A stretch of DNA of 64,000 nucleotides, from contig NC_092800.1 in assembly GCF_918797505.1 (NCBI RefSeq), forward strand, positions 40,591,430-40,655,429, in the 5' to 3' direction. The stretch is from Bemisia tabaci. Its lineage: Eukaryota; Arthropoda; Insecta; Hemiptera; Aleyrodidae. Made by a program: the position numbers and the translations under genes. The notes below the pieces were generated by a model that was not told the DNA's origin, did no database searches, and saw only the letters and a program-made list of their open reading frames with translations. Of the stretch, positions 10,636 to 21,110 are shown in pieces (the stretch's first letter is position 1; every line of letters begins with the position of its first letter).

Positions 10636-13600
10636 CTGGCCCTACACATAACATGATTCCACTATTTTATGCGTTCATGCTAGAATCTTAAGCCCAATCC
10701 ACACTATCATACTTTTCATTCAACTCTTGAGCAGAGGCGGACCCAGCAATTTGGCAACGCTGGATTCCCTCCATTTAAACCTATGTTAAATAATCGATTT
10801 TTGTCAGAGCACCTGGCCCCTCCAAAATTCGATACATTACCATAGGTAAAATTGGAAAAAACAATGTTGCCAATTTGGTGGATCCGCCAATGTTCTTGAG
10901 TGCAACTAGTCAAATGGAAAGTTAGATAGTGTGATACTGACGTGAGAAAACGACAATTTGATGAAAAATTGGACGGAAACTTGAACGTGATCCAATGGGC
11001 GCCACCAGTCGGATGGAAAGTTGAGCGGAGAGTATTTGAATCAAATTTTTTTGCTCTCAACTTTCCATCCAACTTCTCGTTCGATTACGTCGGATGAAAA
11101 GTTTGATAGTGTGAATTGGGCTTAACGAAACTTGTACCCCTGTTTGCGACGTCACAGTATTCCCGTCGTATGTCAATTTTTTACAGCATGACTTGAGACA
11201 TAAATGGACCGCGTTTAACAGAAATGCACCAAGTCACATTTTGGGGGAAATTAATGGAAGAAATCGTGGTTTTGAATTGGACCAATTGAAGAACTTGGAG
11301 AACAAGGCGCATAAGTGCAGTTTTTTAAAAAATTGAGATATTCGTGAACTCAACTAAGACTAGTTTGAAAGTATATTCTGTGAAACATTCACAACTAAAA
11401 TCTAACTCTAAAGCATCAAAAAGTGAGTTTCAAATTTCTTTCTCCCATATGGCCTCATGTAATTTTGAAACTTTAAACACGTGTTGCTTGAAATAACAAA
11501 ACTGCATTTATGCGCCTTGTCGTCCAAGGCCCTCAATCGTAGATTTTCTCCCGTCAACAATTTAAGGTCGAGAAAAGTATTTTGAGCGTGAAAATAGTTG
11601 TTAATTTTGTCTGTCTATCCTGAACACTACGTCTTTCTCGAGGATTGAAACTGGAAACCTCTTTTTCTTGATTCAAACTTGATGCGGTTTTGAGCGTCTT
11701 TGTGAACCTCGGTCCAAATAACGTCAGGCACTTCTTCCGATTTTCTTACTCGTCCCTCCCCCGCGCCAGGTTCCCACTCTTTTCCGCACGAAGAACTCAA
11801 ATCCTACGAAGACACTTTCATCTAATGTAATTTATCTCTAAATATTTATTTTTACATCCATAATTAGACATAAAAAAGGTAAACTTTTTGTCCTTTTTCA
11901 AGATTCGAATTTTTACTATTAGAAACTTCCTATTGTCCTTATTTTGTTAGGCTACGCTAAGAGGAACATATCGACGAACCTACGTTCCATTTTCCCTGTG
12001 CAAAACTCATGAATAGATACCATAATTTTGACTCGAAGGAACTCATGTTCCACTCGAAAATATGAAGGAAAAGTTTTAGGAGTACTTACTCTGTACTTAA
12101 AGAATCCTTCAAAGACTGAACGCTGGGCGTCTAGGTACATATTATTCACCACCCTGTTCATGCTGTTCACGAAGGCGGCCAGCCGAGCCATGACTGTTAT
12201 GTCTGGTTTCATCACGCTTTGTAGATTCGTGATGCTCAGAAAGTTTAAGAAGCTTTCTTTACTGCTGCAGTCCAGCACTTTCTTCTCGCATAGATCGTTT
12301 ACCTTGAAAGCATCACACCGAAGGATTAAAAACCTCAGAAAACCAAATTTTCTAAAATCAAAAACGTCTGCATCGTTTAAATCGATGACAAAAAAATATT
12401 ATAATAACAAAACCTCTCTAGATAAAACAAGGTGGATAACAGATGGTTAATTGAGGGGTTTGGAGGACAAGGCACATAAATGCAGTTTTTGAAAAAATTG
12501 AGGAAGTAATGATTTCAGGTAAAACTAGTCCTAATATATATTATATAAAAACTTCGCTCCAAAATTCCAATTCTTCAGCATCAAAAGTCTGAACTTTCCG
12601 TTTTTCCGTCCTAAGAATGTATGTAGTTTCAATATTTCAGACAAGTATTACAAACTGCACTTATGCGCCTTGTCCTCCAAGCCTGTCAATTTTTAAACCA
12701 GCGACGAATTTACAATCAGAACATATACAATAGTCAATTCCAATTATTCACTCAGTCAAAAATCCCATGAAAAAAGAAATCTTGCGATCGAAATCATTTT
12801 CACATGAAATAAATTATACCACAAATCGCCGTTATTCTTAAATAAATTAAGGCAATTTGCAACAAAGTAAAACTATATTTTGGAATAAATAAATTTAAGA
12901 GCGTAAAATTAAATTTTGAATGTAAAAAAGTAATTAAACGTTATCGAATTGATGAAGATTTAGTTGAAACAAATAACGTCAAATAAAGTAATCTGTTAGG
13001 ATTTCATTGACAACAAAATTTAAGAAAGTTGAAAGTTTTGAATGTTGATGTGACACGATTTTACTCTCTCGAAAATACGGACTTGAAAACGCCTTCATTT
13101 ATCTAAGTATGCATTCCTACCGCACGGGGTGTACATTGATTTGCTGGAGACATTTTTGAAGGCGATTTCGGTTAGACAAGTTAATCGTTTTAGCTATATT
13201 AATCTGCGCCGGTCATGTGGTTCAATTTTTCGTCACAACCTCAGAATTGCAAGATAGTATAACGTTTCAAAACTGTTCATATTTGTGTTTTAGATGACTT
13301 TGATGACATTTGAACTACATTTTACAGTTAGAAACTAAAATGTCTAGCTCAACCCTTGAAACACTTATGTGAGTAGGGAAACTAATAGCACATACTTTGC
13401 TTCTAAGCTGAGCCAGAAATCGTAGTTCTTAATTGCAAAATGTAATCCATTTATCCGACTAATTTCAAGAATACAATTCGAATCTAGCGATGAACGAATG
13501 AATGAATGGATGGATGAATGAACGATTTCATGGCGTAAAAAAATGAAAATGATTGACTAGGAGGACAAGGCGCATAAGTGAAGTTTTTGTTAAATCGAGA

Positions 13601-15811
13601 AATACGTGTTTGAAGTTTCGAAATTACATGGATCCTCATAGCGGAAAAAAAGTTCAAATTGACTTTTTGATACTGAAAATTGGAATTTGGTAGCGAATTT
13701 TTCTCAGAATATACATTAAGACTAGTTTCACGTGAAATAATTGATATTTCAATTTTTTTCAAAAACTGCACTTCTGCACCTTGTGCTTTAAGCCCTTCAT
13801 GTAGGCGCTTTGCCTGAACGAAATATTTGTTCTCTACGTATATTTAATGTATAATTGGATTACATTTTGCAATAAGGAACCACTATCTCTGGATCTTCCA
13901 CATAGCACATCTCTGTATGAGGAAACCAATAGCTTCTAAGTTGTTCCCAAAATGAGCTAGAAAAAGTGGTTCCTCATGGCAAACATTGATTCAATTTACC
14001 TTCTCATCGTCATACTGGATCTTTTGGACATCTTCCCGGAAAGGAGGGTAGTCTAGAGGCTGGAAAGGGATGCCGATACGGACAGTACGAGGAGGGTCAG
14101 CGTGAGGGACTGACACCGGGTCCAACTCAACCCGAACAGCGATGAAGTTGACCGTTCTGTAGATGTTCCGGATGCGCTTCTCATCCGTGTGCCGCTCGCA
14201 ATAAACATACCTCCACCATACTGCGTCATGAACCCCGTCCATTGCCGACGGGTCGTGGATGGCATGCGGGTTGCCCTCTTTCACCTGAAAGGGGGCAATT
14301 TATCAATTAAATTCATAGTACATCAGCTGCCAGAAACTAGAGGACCAATACTGCCGTGATAGCGAAGAGAGCCGTAACTGCAAAATTTTCGAAATCGAGT
14401 TTTCTTCAAAATTCGTCTATACTCTTTTAGATGAAATTACCGAGACAACTAAAACAGCAAAATTCATCCTACTTTAATGAAAATGAGACGTATAAAAAAG
14501 CCGTAAGAGCACAAAAAATGACATAGTTTTTTTCAAGACAGCCGTAAGTGCATGAGAGTCAATGAAAACAGTGCTTTCCAGTAAAGTGCCGCCCTCTTCT
14601 GTGCAGATGTGTTTGTTGTGCGTCCTAAACGCAACCACGAAAGCATGCAGAAGATAGCACGTATGGCTGTCTTGCCTAACAATAACCTAGCATGAAAATG
14701 AAAAATACCCTTTTTATGTAATGGAAATAAAATCAGTCGATTTTTCATCATCCATACAATTTCTAGAAGTCCTCCAGACGATTAGTGGCAATTTGACAAA
14801 GAACGGAGGCCTCTTTCGATGAAATGTTCTTGTCAGAAGCTTCTGAGCCCGTTTTCTCAAAACTTCATTTTTGCACTTACGGCTCTCTTCGCTATCACGG
14901 CAGAATAATTGGGTCACGTTTTATAATATGGAACTACTATTTTCATCTCTTCTTAGACACAATGTATGTGTCCTTAGCAGAGGTAGGAATCAAAATCGGA
15001 ACCGAAAACCAGAACCCCTGGAACCGTAATATTTGGTTGGAATCGGAACCGGGGCCGAAAGCTGAATGAACAACCTGAGAGAAACCGGAACCGAAAATGG
15101 CGAGATTCGTAACCAATATGACAATTAGTTTAGGCTCAGTCATGTAAAGTTCCGACAAAGTCATGATTTTTGCAGCAAATTTGATTATTTTGGCCAGATA
15201 TAAACAAATTAAGCTTCTACAATGGATTAAAATTAAAATTTGACACAAGATCCTCTCTTCCCGAGAGATAACAAGATAAATTCTAAAACACGCAAACCTC
15301 TTGTTTTCCTAAACGAAAAACTTGGCTCCTTTCTGCTGAACTCGAATCATTTGCTTGGTTTTCTGAATTAGAGAGATGCATCTGAATATTTCATGTGACA
15401 TCACCTCACCTGTCCCGAAAGTCATCTCATCCAAATAAGCGAGGTCGTTAATCTTTTCCAGAGGGACTGAAGAATTTTGGATTTTCAAAATCATGCCAAA
15501 AACGTCACATGAAAATATTCTCGCTGAAACATACCCACATTATTTTGTGCTTTCACGGATGTGTACAGAAGTGAACTATAGGTACAAATGAAAAGATTTT
15601 ACATGGGTGAGTGCTGAGTACTATGGAGGTTACATGCTTACTAACTCACAGATCTAAGTTTCTTGGGAGATCTTCTCCGGCATTCGAAAAGCCAAAGATC
15701 ATTCTTGTTGCCCTGCTCATTGACCCCTTCGAACTCTACGTAGAACAGAGCGTTGGTAGATCCAAAAGAGAAACCGCAAAAAACAGCCAATAAATATGTT
15801 CCCAATTGCAT
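10213..15811 (-). CDS. Gene M: secreted cysteine-rich protein, 5 exons, 378 aa
   Basis: The proposed coding exons are 15811-15646, 15466-15410, 14277-14000, 12302-12090 and 10635-10213. They total 1137 nt, stay in frame and end in TGA. The protein starts with MQLGTYLLAVFCGFSFGSTN, a typical cleavable signal peptide, so export is likely. The middle has an aromatic segment (AVWWRYVYCER). Residues 239-378 hold nine cysteines, including DPCF, CTSYC and CFC. The exon order, several intron phases and motifs match gene P on the other strand, so these are diverged paralogues. I recognise no named family or function. The boundaries of exons 1-3 are uncertain by a few bases: for exon 1 a stronger donor (TCT|GTGAGT, exon end 15650) sits 4 nt away but gives the wrong phase for the exon 2 chosen here. 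Introns are packed with MITEs. Confidence 0.7.
10688..11125. mobile_element. TTAA-flanked MITE carrying a nested hAT MITE
   Basis: TTAA at 10688-10691 and 11122-11125 brackets inverted ends GCCCAATCCACACTATCA and TGATAGTGTGAATTGGGC. The TTAA duplication and the GC-starting ends suggest a piggyBac- or Kolobok-type non-autonomous element. The inserted hAT copy (10732-10892) is younger. Confidence 0.75.
10732..10892. mobile_element. hAT-like MITE, GGCGGATCCAGCAA family, copy 1
   Basis: It begins CAGAGGCGGACCCAGC and ends GGATCCGCCAATG. It is flanked by CTCTTGAG (10724-10731) and TTCTTGAG (10893-10900), an 8-bp duplication with one change. It shares its body with 16685-16846. Confidence 0.8.
11126..11284. 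other. Fragment of the GGACCGCGTT MITE family
   Basis: Around 11207 the sequence GGACCGCGTTTAACAGAAAT followed by CCAAGTCACATT resembles one arm of the elements at 19927 and 34481. The other arm is missing. Confidence 0.45.
11285..11535. repeat. GGACAAGGCGC family, copy 3 (gene M intron 4)
   Basis: Left end AACTTGGAGAACAAGGCGCA, right end TATGCGCCTTGTCGTCCAAG. The internal order of motifs matches copy 1. Confidence 0.7.
11536..12089. other. Rest of gene M intron 4 (5' part)
   Basis: AT-rich with a CT-rich patch at 11740-11780. I see no exon or complete repeat. Confidence 0.3.
12090..12302 (-). CDS. Gene M exon 4
   Basis: 71 codons in phase 0 from acceptor TTTCAAG|GTAAAC to donor TACAGA|GTAAGT. 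It reads VNDLCEKKVLDCSS at the start and ends FEGFFKYR. Compared with P exon 4 it shares the pattern N-F-x-S, V-M-x-x-L-A, Y-x-D and F-K-Y at the exon end, the clearest evidence of paralogy. Confidence 0.8.
12454..12690. repeat. GGACAAGGCGC family, copy 4 (gene M intron 3)
   Basis: Left TTTGGAGGACAAGGCACATA, right CTTATGCGCCTTGTCCTCCA. The inverted ends extend beyond the GGACAAGG core to include GGTTTGGA/TCCAAGCC. Confidence 0.75.
12691..13552. other. Gene M intron 3, central part
   Basis: AT-rich and without exon-like frames or paired repeats, apart from a short ATGAATGAATGGATGG-type run at 13495-13525. Confidence 0.3.
13553..13800. repeat. GGACAAGGCGC family, copy 5 (gene M intron 3)
   Basis: Left AGGAGGACAAGGCGCATAAG, right CTGCACTTCTGCACCTTGTG. 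The central motifs match copies 1-4. Confidence 0.7.
14000..14277 (-). CDS. Gene M exon 3
   Basis: An open frame of more than 90 codons with strong codon bias: GNPHAIHDPSAMDG, then VWWRYVYCER, FIAVRVELDPVSVPHADPPR and IPFQPLDYPPF. The donor is GAGAAG|GTAAAT. The acceptor could be CAG|GTGAAAG (start 14284, phase 0) or AAAG|AGGGC (start 14277), the latter fitting exon 2 phase. One Cys is present. No named domain is recognised. Confidence 0.75.
14352..14902. mobile_element. Inverted-repeat element in gene M intron 2
   Basis: The ends TGCCGTGATAGCGAAGAG and CTCTTCGCTATCACGGCA are exact complements, and the match continues through AGCCGTAA/TTACGGCT. About 551 bp and no coding frame. A decayed relative begins at 35375. 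Confidence 0.8.
15410..15466 (-). CDS. Gene M exon 2 (short)
   Basis: 19 codons' worth between TTCTTCAG|TC and donor GGGACAG|GTGAGG, reading PLEKINDLAYLDEMTFGT. It aligns with P exon 2 through the pattern L-x-K-[IL]-N-x-L. A longer version beginning at 15523 (after TTTCAG) is also open in the same frame. Confidence 0.55.
15646..15811 (-). CDS. Gene M exon 1 with signal peptide
   Basis: ATG at 15811 is followed by a hydrophobic core ending STNA|LF, a good cleavage site. The mature part reads LFYVEFEGVNEQ and WLFECRRRSP. Two donors compete: TCT|GTGAGT (exon end 15650, phase 0) and A|GTTAGT (15646, phase 1, consistent with exon 2). The same 4-nt arrangement exists in P exon 1. Confidence 0.65.
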
Positions 15812-15883
15812 TGAAGTGGACCAAAGCAGAAGACCAAGTTCTAAAAAAAGAAGGACGAGAAAGACTGTTCAAGAAACATAACC

Positions 15884-16414
15884 ATGGACCGCTAGACAAG
15901 GTACGAAGTTGAGCATTCTGATGTATGTCTCTTAACCAAAATTTAACGTAAAACACGATTCGTGCAACGAAAATTACTGAAATTGACTCCTTACCAAGAT
16001 AATGTTCCTTGACGCGTGAATTCAAACCTCCCGCTCATGAAAACACAAGGGTCTACGTACGTCAGATCGCAAACTAAACGTTACTGTGGCAGTCGCCGCG
16101 ATACGGAAATATGGCTACCTCAATCTTGGCGCTTTGGCTCAGCTGTAGCATTTTTTTACACTTTGAACAATTAAGGGTGGGAAATGAACACTGTTGGCCT
16201 ACCAAAACTGTTGTAGTGCGCGATTTGACTCACGTAGAGTATTGTGTTTCCTGTAACCGGGCACTTCAAATTTCCGGTAACGAATGTAAAATTAAAACGT
16301 AAATATCTTAACTAAGAGTTAATTTCAATTATTTTTGATGCAAAAATTGTATTCTACGTAAAATTCTGGTTAAGAAACGTGTATCGGAATGCTTGAATTC
16401 GTATACCTTATTTG
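15884..16414. mobile_element. Long-TIR GGACCACTAGACA family, copy B, upstream of gene M
   Basis: Starts ATGGACCGCTAGACAAGG. The right arm (AGAAACGTGTATCGGAATGC) is recognisable but the terminal 15 bp are eroded where it meets the next MITE. The element begins 73 bp upstream of the gene M start codon, so M's proximal 5' region is transposon-derived. Confidence 0.75.
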
Positions 16415-16660
16415 GATCACTTTTAGCAAAAAGGAACCAGCGCATTTACATTTTTTTCAAAATCGCGCAACTTCTTTTTTTTTTCAGGAATATATGTACA
16501 GTATTAAAATTTGCACAATCATTATCCTTTAAAATCAACAATTTTTTTAGCGGAAAGCAAAAATCGTTTGGTATTCTGGGAGATTTTTCAGATAATTATG
16601 AAGAAGCAACATTTTTTCAACACTGCAATCGCGCTGGTTCCTTTTTGCTAAATGCGGTCC
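16414..16660. mobile_element. Palindromic MITE, GGATC...GGTCC family
   Basis: Left arm AGCAAAAAGGAACCAGCGCA, right arm TGGTTCCTTTTTGCTAAATG. Same family as 57829-58083 and related to 28425-28681. The flanks ATTT and ATTC are consistent with a 4-bp duplication that has one change. Confidence 0.7.
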
Positions 16661-16684
16661 ATTCAGTGGTCTATTAAAGGGTTT

Positions 16685-16846
16685 CAGGGGCGGATCCAGC
16701 AATTTGGCAACAACGAATCCCCTCCATTTAAACCTATGTTAAATAATCGATTCTTGGAGGGGCACTTGGCCCCTCCAAGAATCGATACATATCCATAGAT
16801 TTAAATGGAGAAAAACGGTGTTGCCAGTTTGCTGGATCCGCCAATG
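16685..16846. mobile_element. hAT-like MITE, GGCGGATCCAGCAA family, copy 2
   Basis: It begins CAGGGGCGGATCCAGCAA and ends TGGATCCGCCAATG. A perfect 8-bp duplication AAGGGTTT lies at 16677-16684 and 16847-16854. The centre holds a CCCCTCCAAGAATCGAT palindrome. Confidence 0.85.
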
Positions 16847-17165
16847 AAGGGTTTAGGCCAGGATGGAAGCTTAATCAATGAAAAGAACAGTAAAACTAAG
16901 GACAAGAACCTTTCACTGATGTTTCGCTCTTCATTTCTTTCAAGCTCGATGATGGAAGGGAAAAACTTCCAATTCCTCAATGAGCATCTCAAGACAGCAG
17001 ACTCGTGCTAAAATCAAAAGAATATTGCAGTATATCGATGGCTACAGTGCGAGACTACGTATCACCGTTTGTGACGTTGCAGACTGGAAACACCAATGGA
17101 AAATCATGATTTCGATTGCTCGACGTCAAACTATCGAAATCCTCTTTTCCTATTGGTCTTTCACT

Positions 17166-17240
17166 TTCAACTAGCGCGCTAGTTGAAACAAGCGCTAGTT
17201 TACACGCGCTAGTTACAAGCGCTGCAGCGCTTGTAACTCG
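17166..17240. repeat. Cluster of short perfect palindromes
   Basis: CTAGCGCGCTAG and TTACAAGCGCTGCAGCG/CTTGTAA lie side by side, with repeated GCGCTAGTT motifs between them. The 26-bp centre at about 17212-17237 is perfectly self-complementary. Confidence 0.7.
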
Positions 17241-18917
17241 CAGGTGTATCTGAGCCTTAAGAATATTCTGTATAAATTTCAAGCTATAAAGCCTCTTCGC
17301 TAAGCTTCTTCTCCTTCGAAAACATAAACTATAGGCGGAGATTTTGAAACACCGCAATATAGTTACGCGGTGTCGCACTTTAGCCCTCGATATATCGCTA
17401 CACTCACGCAAAAATGGTTATAACCTCACTTGCAATCACGTCAAAATATTTGGTATTTTAGATTTTATAATAAAATCGTAACGCAGAAGCGCAAAATTAT
17501 AATCTAATAATGAAACAATACACGAATTACTCACCTGATTGACTCCTTCTGCACGTCGCACAGGGAACTAACTAAGTCGGGCCTAGGGTGGCTGACTTTT
17601 AAAAGTTCAAAAGTCGATGTTCTGGCCATGGGAATTGGGAATGACGTCGAACGTTGAAAAAAGTCGGCGCGAGGTCTAATGATGGAATCCCGGCGGGAAA
17701 TCGAGGAGTGGGTTTTAAAAAAAGCATCGGCTCGAGCTTTTTTGCGAACTTTTAGGGGGAAAACTGATGTCATGCAGCGACACATCCACTGAAATGCCAA
17801 CGTCCAATGGTGCCTACTCATATTCTGCCTTGCTATGGAAAAACGTCGTGTAAACATTCGATAGTTGCCAAATTTCCCTCGATAAAATGGTTAATTTTCA
17901 AGAAAACTATGCTTTATTTTCCCTTGAAAATTTCAGGAACTTAGGGTGAAATCGTCGTCTCCAGTACGAAGGAACATCATTCTATTCCAAGTTTGCCAAA
18001 TTGACCCAAACAATTAATTTATTTTACAAAAATGTACATATGCAATTTTCATCCATTTTTTTTTTATTTTTGCATGAAATCTGAGGAAAAATCGGTGAAA
18101 TTTTCAGTTGTGGATGCCTAAGATTTTCCTAGTTAAAAACAATTTATGTGTAGAAATTTGGCAACATTGAAATGAAGTTACGTTCTTTCGTGAGGGAAAC
18201 GACGAAATTGCGAAAAAAAATACCTGAACATTTGAAAGAAAAATATTCATGAGCTCACCAGAAAATTCGTATTTTATTGAAGGAAATTTGGCAACGCATG
18301 GAGGTGCATACTGCGTTTTTCCCTAACCCGTCTGCTCTTGCGCAAAATAAAATTTTCGAACGCACTCGTCGAACCTGTCACAAATCTATAAATTACTCCT
18401 GTCTGGAAATTTTTTTCGACGTAGAGGTTATGTCTTCGCACTTAGTTCGACGGAAATGGGACGCACTCCCAGTTCGATGAGGATCTAATTAGTACTAGAT
18501 CTTAATTTTCCGCACGGGCGCCATTGCCTGTGGTCGCGTCAAAGTTCGTCATCGGGGGCATCCCCCGAAGATTTTCCAGTGGCCTCTGACTTTCACGCAC
18601 GTTGAACGTTCGAAGCTAGTCTGCCATCATTGTGACGTATGAGCCGTCAAAAATAGTTTTTGCAATGCAGTCTCGATATTGTTCGTCATGAACTGACGTA
18701 AGACTTGCAAGTTTATTACCACCAAGAAGATCGTGCAGTGAGGAGCTTTCTGCAGCAGAAAGTTTAGCTGGGGGTCTCTCATCGATGAGCAAAGTGTAAA
18801 AATGCATGGAGAATGAAAGCACGGGGTTGATGGATGATATGGACATTTCCAATTAACTATGGTAGTACCCCAATAAAATAGATTCCTAATCCAAATTTTG
18901 CGAGACTACTACAATTG
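17241..18917. other. Intergenic region without a supported gene
   Basis: A decayed inverted-repeat element may span about 17822-18330 (TAGTTGCCAAATTT and AAATTTGGCAACGCATGG, with AAAAACG/CGTTTTT ends). The minus frame 18616-18852 (78 codons) reads like protein in part but has no splice sites or recognised domain. Confidence 0.35.
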
Positions 18918-19918
18918 GGCGTAGCCCGATTCCGTCCCCCGATTCCGTCCTGAGTCCGATTTCGTCCCGAAATTAAAACCAGATTCCGATTCCGTCCCGG
19001 AAAAATAATTTCTAAATACAAGCGGCAACATCGCAGCAATTTAAATGGTAGCACAATAGAAGAATTAAGAAGTGATAAAAGAAACTCACCATGCGATTAC
19101 GTTGAGAACCAGCTTCTGAGCAAAAATGTTGAGAAGTGTAAAATGATCGGGTGTAAAGAGCCCGATGCGTCAAACGGTAAAAAAAATAAATAAATAAAAA
19201 TGGAAATATTACAGAAACATGTTAGGCGTATTTTTATGGGAAACAGCGCAAATAAAGAATAGAGAATCTTCACTGCTATCACCGAAGAGTTTGGTGATGC
19301 TCGCTTGTAGGGCCTTCATTTTTTTCAAAGTTTTAGATTGCAGAGTGGCCTCAGATTTATTCGCAGAGTTGATTAAAATTTTGGAATCTTTAAAAACTTG
19401 TTTCAGCACACCGACGTAACTGTACAGATCTGGATGGGTTTTATAAAAAGTGGAGTTATAACGGGAGTGGAAACTCTCACAGGCGTTGGTGGTTTTTGTT
19501 GGCGCTGCACTTTTCTCAGCCCAAATGCATGGTGGGAAACGAGCATCAGGCGTTATGTAATTGTCCGTCAAATAATCACAAAATTCTGTTAGTTCGTCAC
19601 ACTGTGGCTGAACCGACGTAAAAAAATCCACGAAAGCATCCCCTACTTCCGACGGGTCCAGGAAGGGTAACCCGAAAATACGACGCAAAAAAGTACCGAT
19701 TTCTGAAGAAGGGTCTCGGAAAAAAGGAGTTAAACGCACTTCCTGAATTTTTCGCCACCACGCCTGCCCCAAGTGGAAACGGCAACCACTGGAAATTGCT
19801 GCGATGTTGCCGCTTATATTTAGAAATTATTTTTCCGGGACGGAATCGGAATCTGGTTTTAATTTCGGGACGGAATCGGACTCGGGACGGAATCGGGGGA
19901 CGGAATCGGGCGATCCCG
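18918..19918. mobile_element. Mutator-like element (MULE) deletion derivative
   Basis: Long inverted ends of about 130-140 bp run 18918-19045 and 19785-19918. They are rich in GATTCCGTCC and GGACGGAATC and share AAATTATTTTTCCGGGACGG. The element is flanked by a perfect 9-bp duplication, CTACAATTG, at 18909-18917 and 19919-19927, the length typical of MULEs. Inside is a partial transposase (19209-19772). At 1001 bp it is too short to be autonomous. Confidence 0.85.
19209..19772 (-). pseudogene. MULE transposase remnant (C-terminal part)
   Basis: 187 codons open on the minus strand between the MULE arms. Residues around 85-115 (IWAEKS, TTNACESFHSRYN, HPDLYSYV) resemble the region downstream of the catalytic core in insect MULE transposases, where an N-x-x-E-S-F-H motif is common. 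The DDE core, zinc finger and any start region are missing, so it cannot be a functional transposase. The assignment rests on the motif plus the 9-bp duplication of the host element. A database search of the peptide would settle it. Confidence 0.65.
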
Positions 19919-19926
19919 CTACAATT

Positions 19927-20179
19927 GGACCGCGTTAAGCAGAAAGGAACCAAGCCACATTAGCTATTGCCAAATTTAATTGGGCAATTTAATTTTTCAC
20001 ATGAAAACGGTTGTGCGGATTTTCGTGCAAATTTCAGTGGAAATTCTCTATGGTGCGAAGCGAATTCCTTAAAATTTTCAAAGAAATCCGAACGAACGTT
20101 CTCTCGTAAAAAAATTAATTGCCCAGTTAAACTTGGCAATAGCTAATGTGGCTTGGTTCCTTTCTGATAAACTCGGTCC
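19927..20179. mobile_element. Palindromic MITE, GGACCGCGTT family, copy 1
   Basis: Left arm GGACCGCGTTAAGCAGAAAG, right arm CTTTCTGATAAACTCGGTCC. AATT on both sides (19923-19926 and 20180-20183) gives a 4-bp duplication. The arms share GAACCAAGCCACATTAGCTA. The MULE inserted exactly at its left border. Confidence 0.8.
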
Positions 20180-20183
20180 AATT

Positions 20184-21030
20184 AATTGGAAACGTCCATA
20201 TCATCCAACAAATTGGAGTAGTAGAAATACTTTTGAAGTCAGTACAAGAGTTTGTAAAAAAAAAAATTAACTAAATTTTGGACTCTTTTGCGCTTTTGTG
20301 TGCAAAAATGTGCGCAAGTGAATTCAAAACATAGCTTAAATTGTTTAAATTGGAGTTAGTACCACAACTTTAGGGGATAACCCTTGACACTTTTTTTCCG
20401 TGCGCTTCCCTCAGTTTAAGATGTTGAAAATTCTAGCAATGTTCAATCTGTACATTGGATTTAATTTATTTTCATCAATTGAAAACTGTTTTGAGTCCGT
20501 TTTAACCCTTTATTGCATAGCGTTGCATGAAAGCAACAAATGGTTTTCAGCTTTATTTCTGTGCTGGAGTATTAAATTGAATCAAAGCAAAAAAATGATT
20601 TTTTGGGAGCATTATAAGTCTGATCTCCTAACTTTAAAAGAAACTACAAAGATCGATTCCAACTGACTCTATTGTCGAAAAAATACTGCACAATGTAGAT
20701 TTTCTGTCCAAAATCAACGATTAGCTCATGCAACAAAGGGTTAATACAGATAATTACATCATTTTTTGTGTACGCCGACAAAAACACTGATAATGTGACC
20801 AAAGCTCATGTTGCATCGTATTTCGCAGTTTACTATGCATTTTGCATCTACAAACACGATTTTTCTTCGCAAATTTTTTAGCTTATGCTTTATTGTGAAC
20901 CTATTGCTATCAGAGGATACTATATATACCTGAAGAACACGCATTCATGCTCCAAACTTCTCAAATTTTTGGTAATCATGGTCAAGGTAGGAATAATTCA
21001 CTAGAACTTCCTGTCATTCCAATGGAAAGT
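20184..21030. other. No feature recognised
   Basis: AT-rich. The plus frame at 20400-20666 and minus frame at 20759-20944 have no splice context or domain. Confidence 0.3.
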
Positions 21031-21110
21031 TGCCCTCGCTACTGGAATTCGAACCTCGAATTTATTGACTGATAGCTAGTTAGACGCCCTGACTACTGTG
21101 CCAACAAGGC
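21031..21110 (-). repeat. tRNA-like sequence, probable SINE head
   Basis: On the minus strand TGGCACAGTAGTCAGG (21103-21088) resembles an A box, and GGTTCGAATTCC (21054-21043) is a B box, at tRNA-like spacing. The acceptor stem pairs only partly and no clear anticodon loop can be assigned, so a tRNA-derived SINE or tRNA pseudogene is more likely than a functional tRNA. Confidence 0.5.

Noticed and set aside
10145..10654. 169-codon minus-strand frame and the plus-strand frame over the same bases
   Set aside because: Both are shadows of gene M exon 5, which has the cysteine pattern shared with gene P.
15309..15494. Resemblance of SVPLEKINDLAYLDE to the region before the cytochrome P450 K-helix
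   Set aside because: The ExxR motif and the heme-binding cysteine are absent, and the segment fits better as gene M exon 2, matching gene P exon 2.
18616..18852. 78-codon minus-strand frame (LLIDERPPAKLSAAES)
   Set aside because: Partly protein-like, perhaps transposon-derived, but no splice sites, homologue or family motif could be pointed to.
21031..21110. Functional tRNA gene
   Set aside because: A- and B-box-like sequences are present, but the acceptor stem does not pair properly and no anticodon can be assigned.
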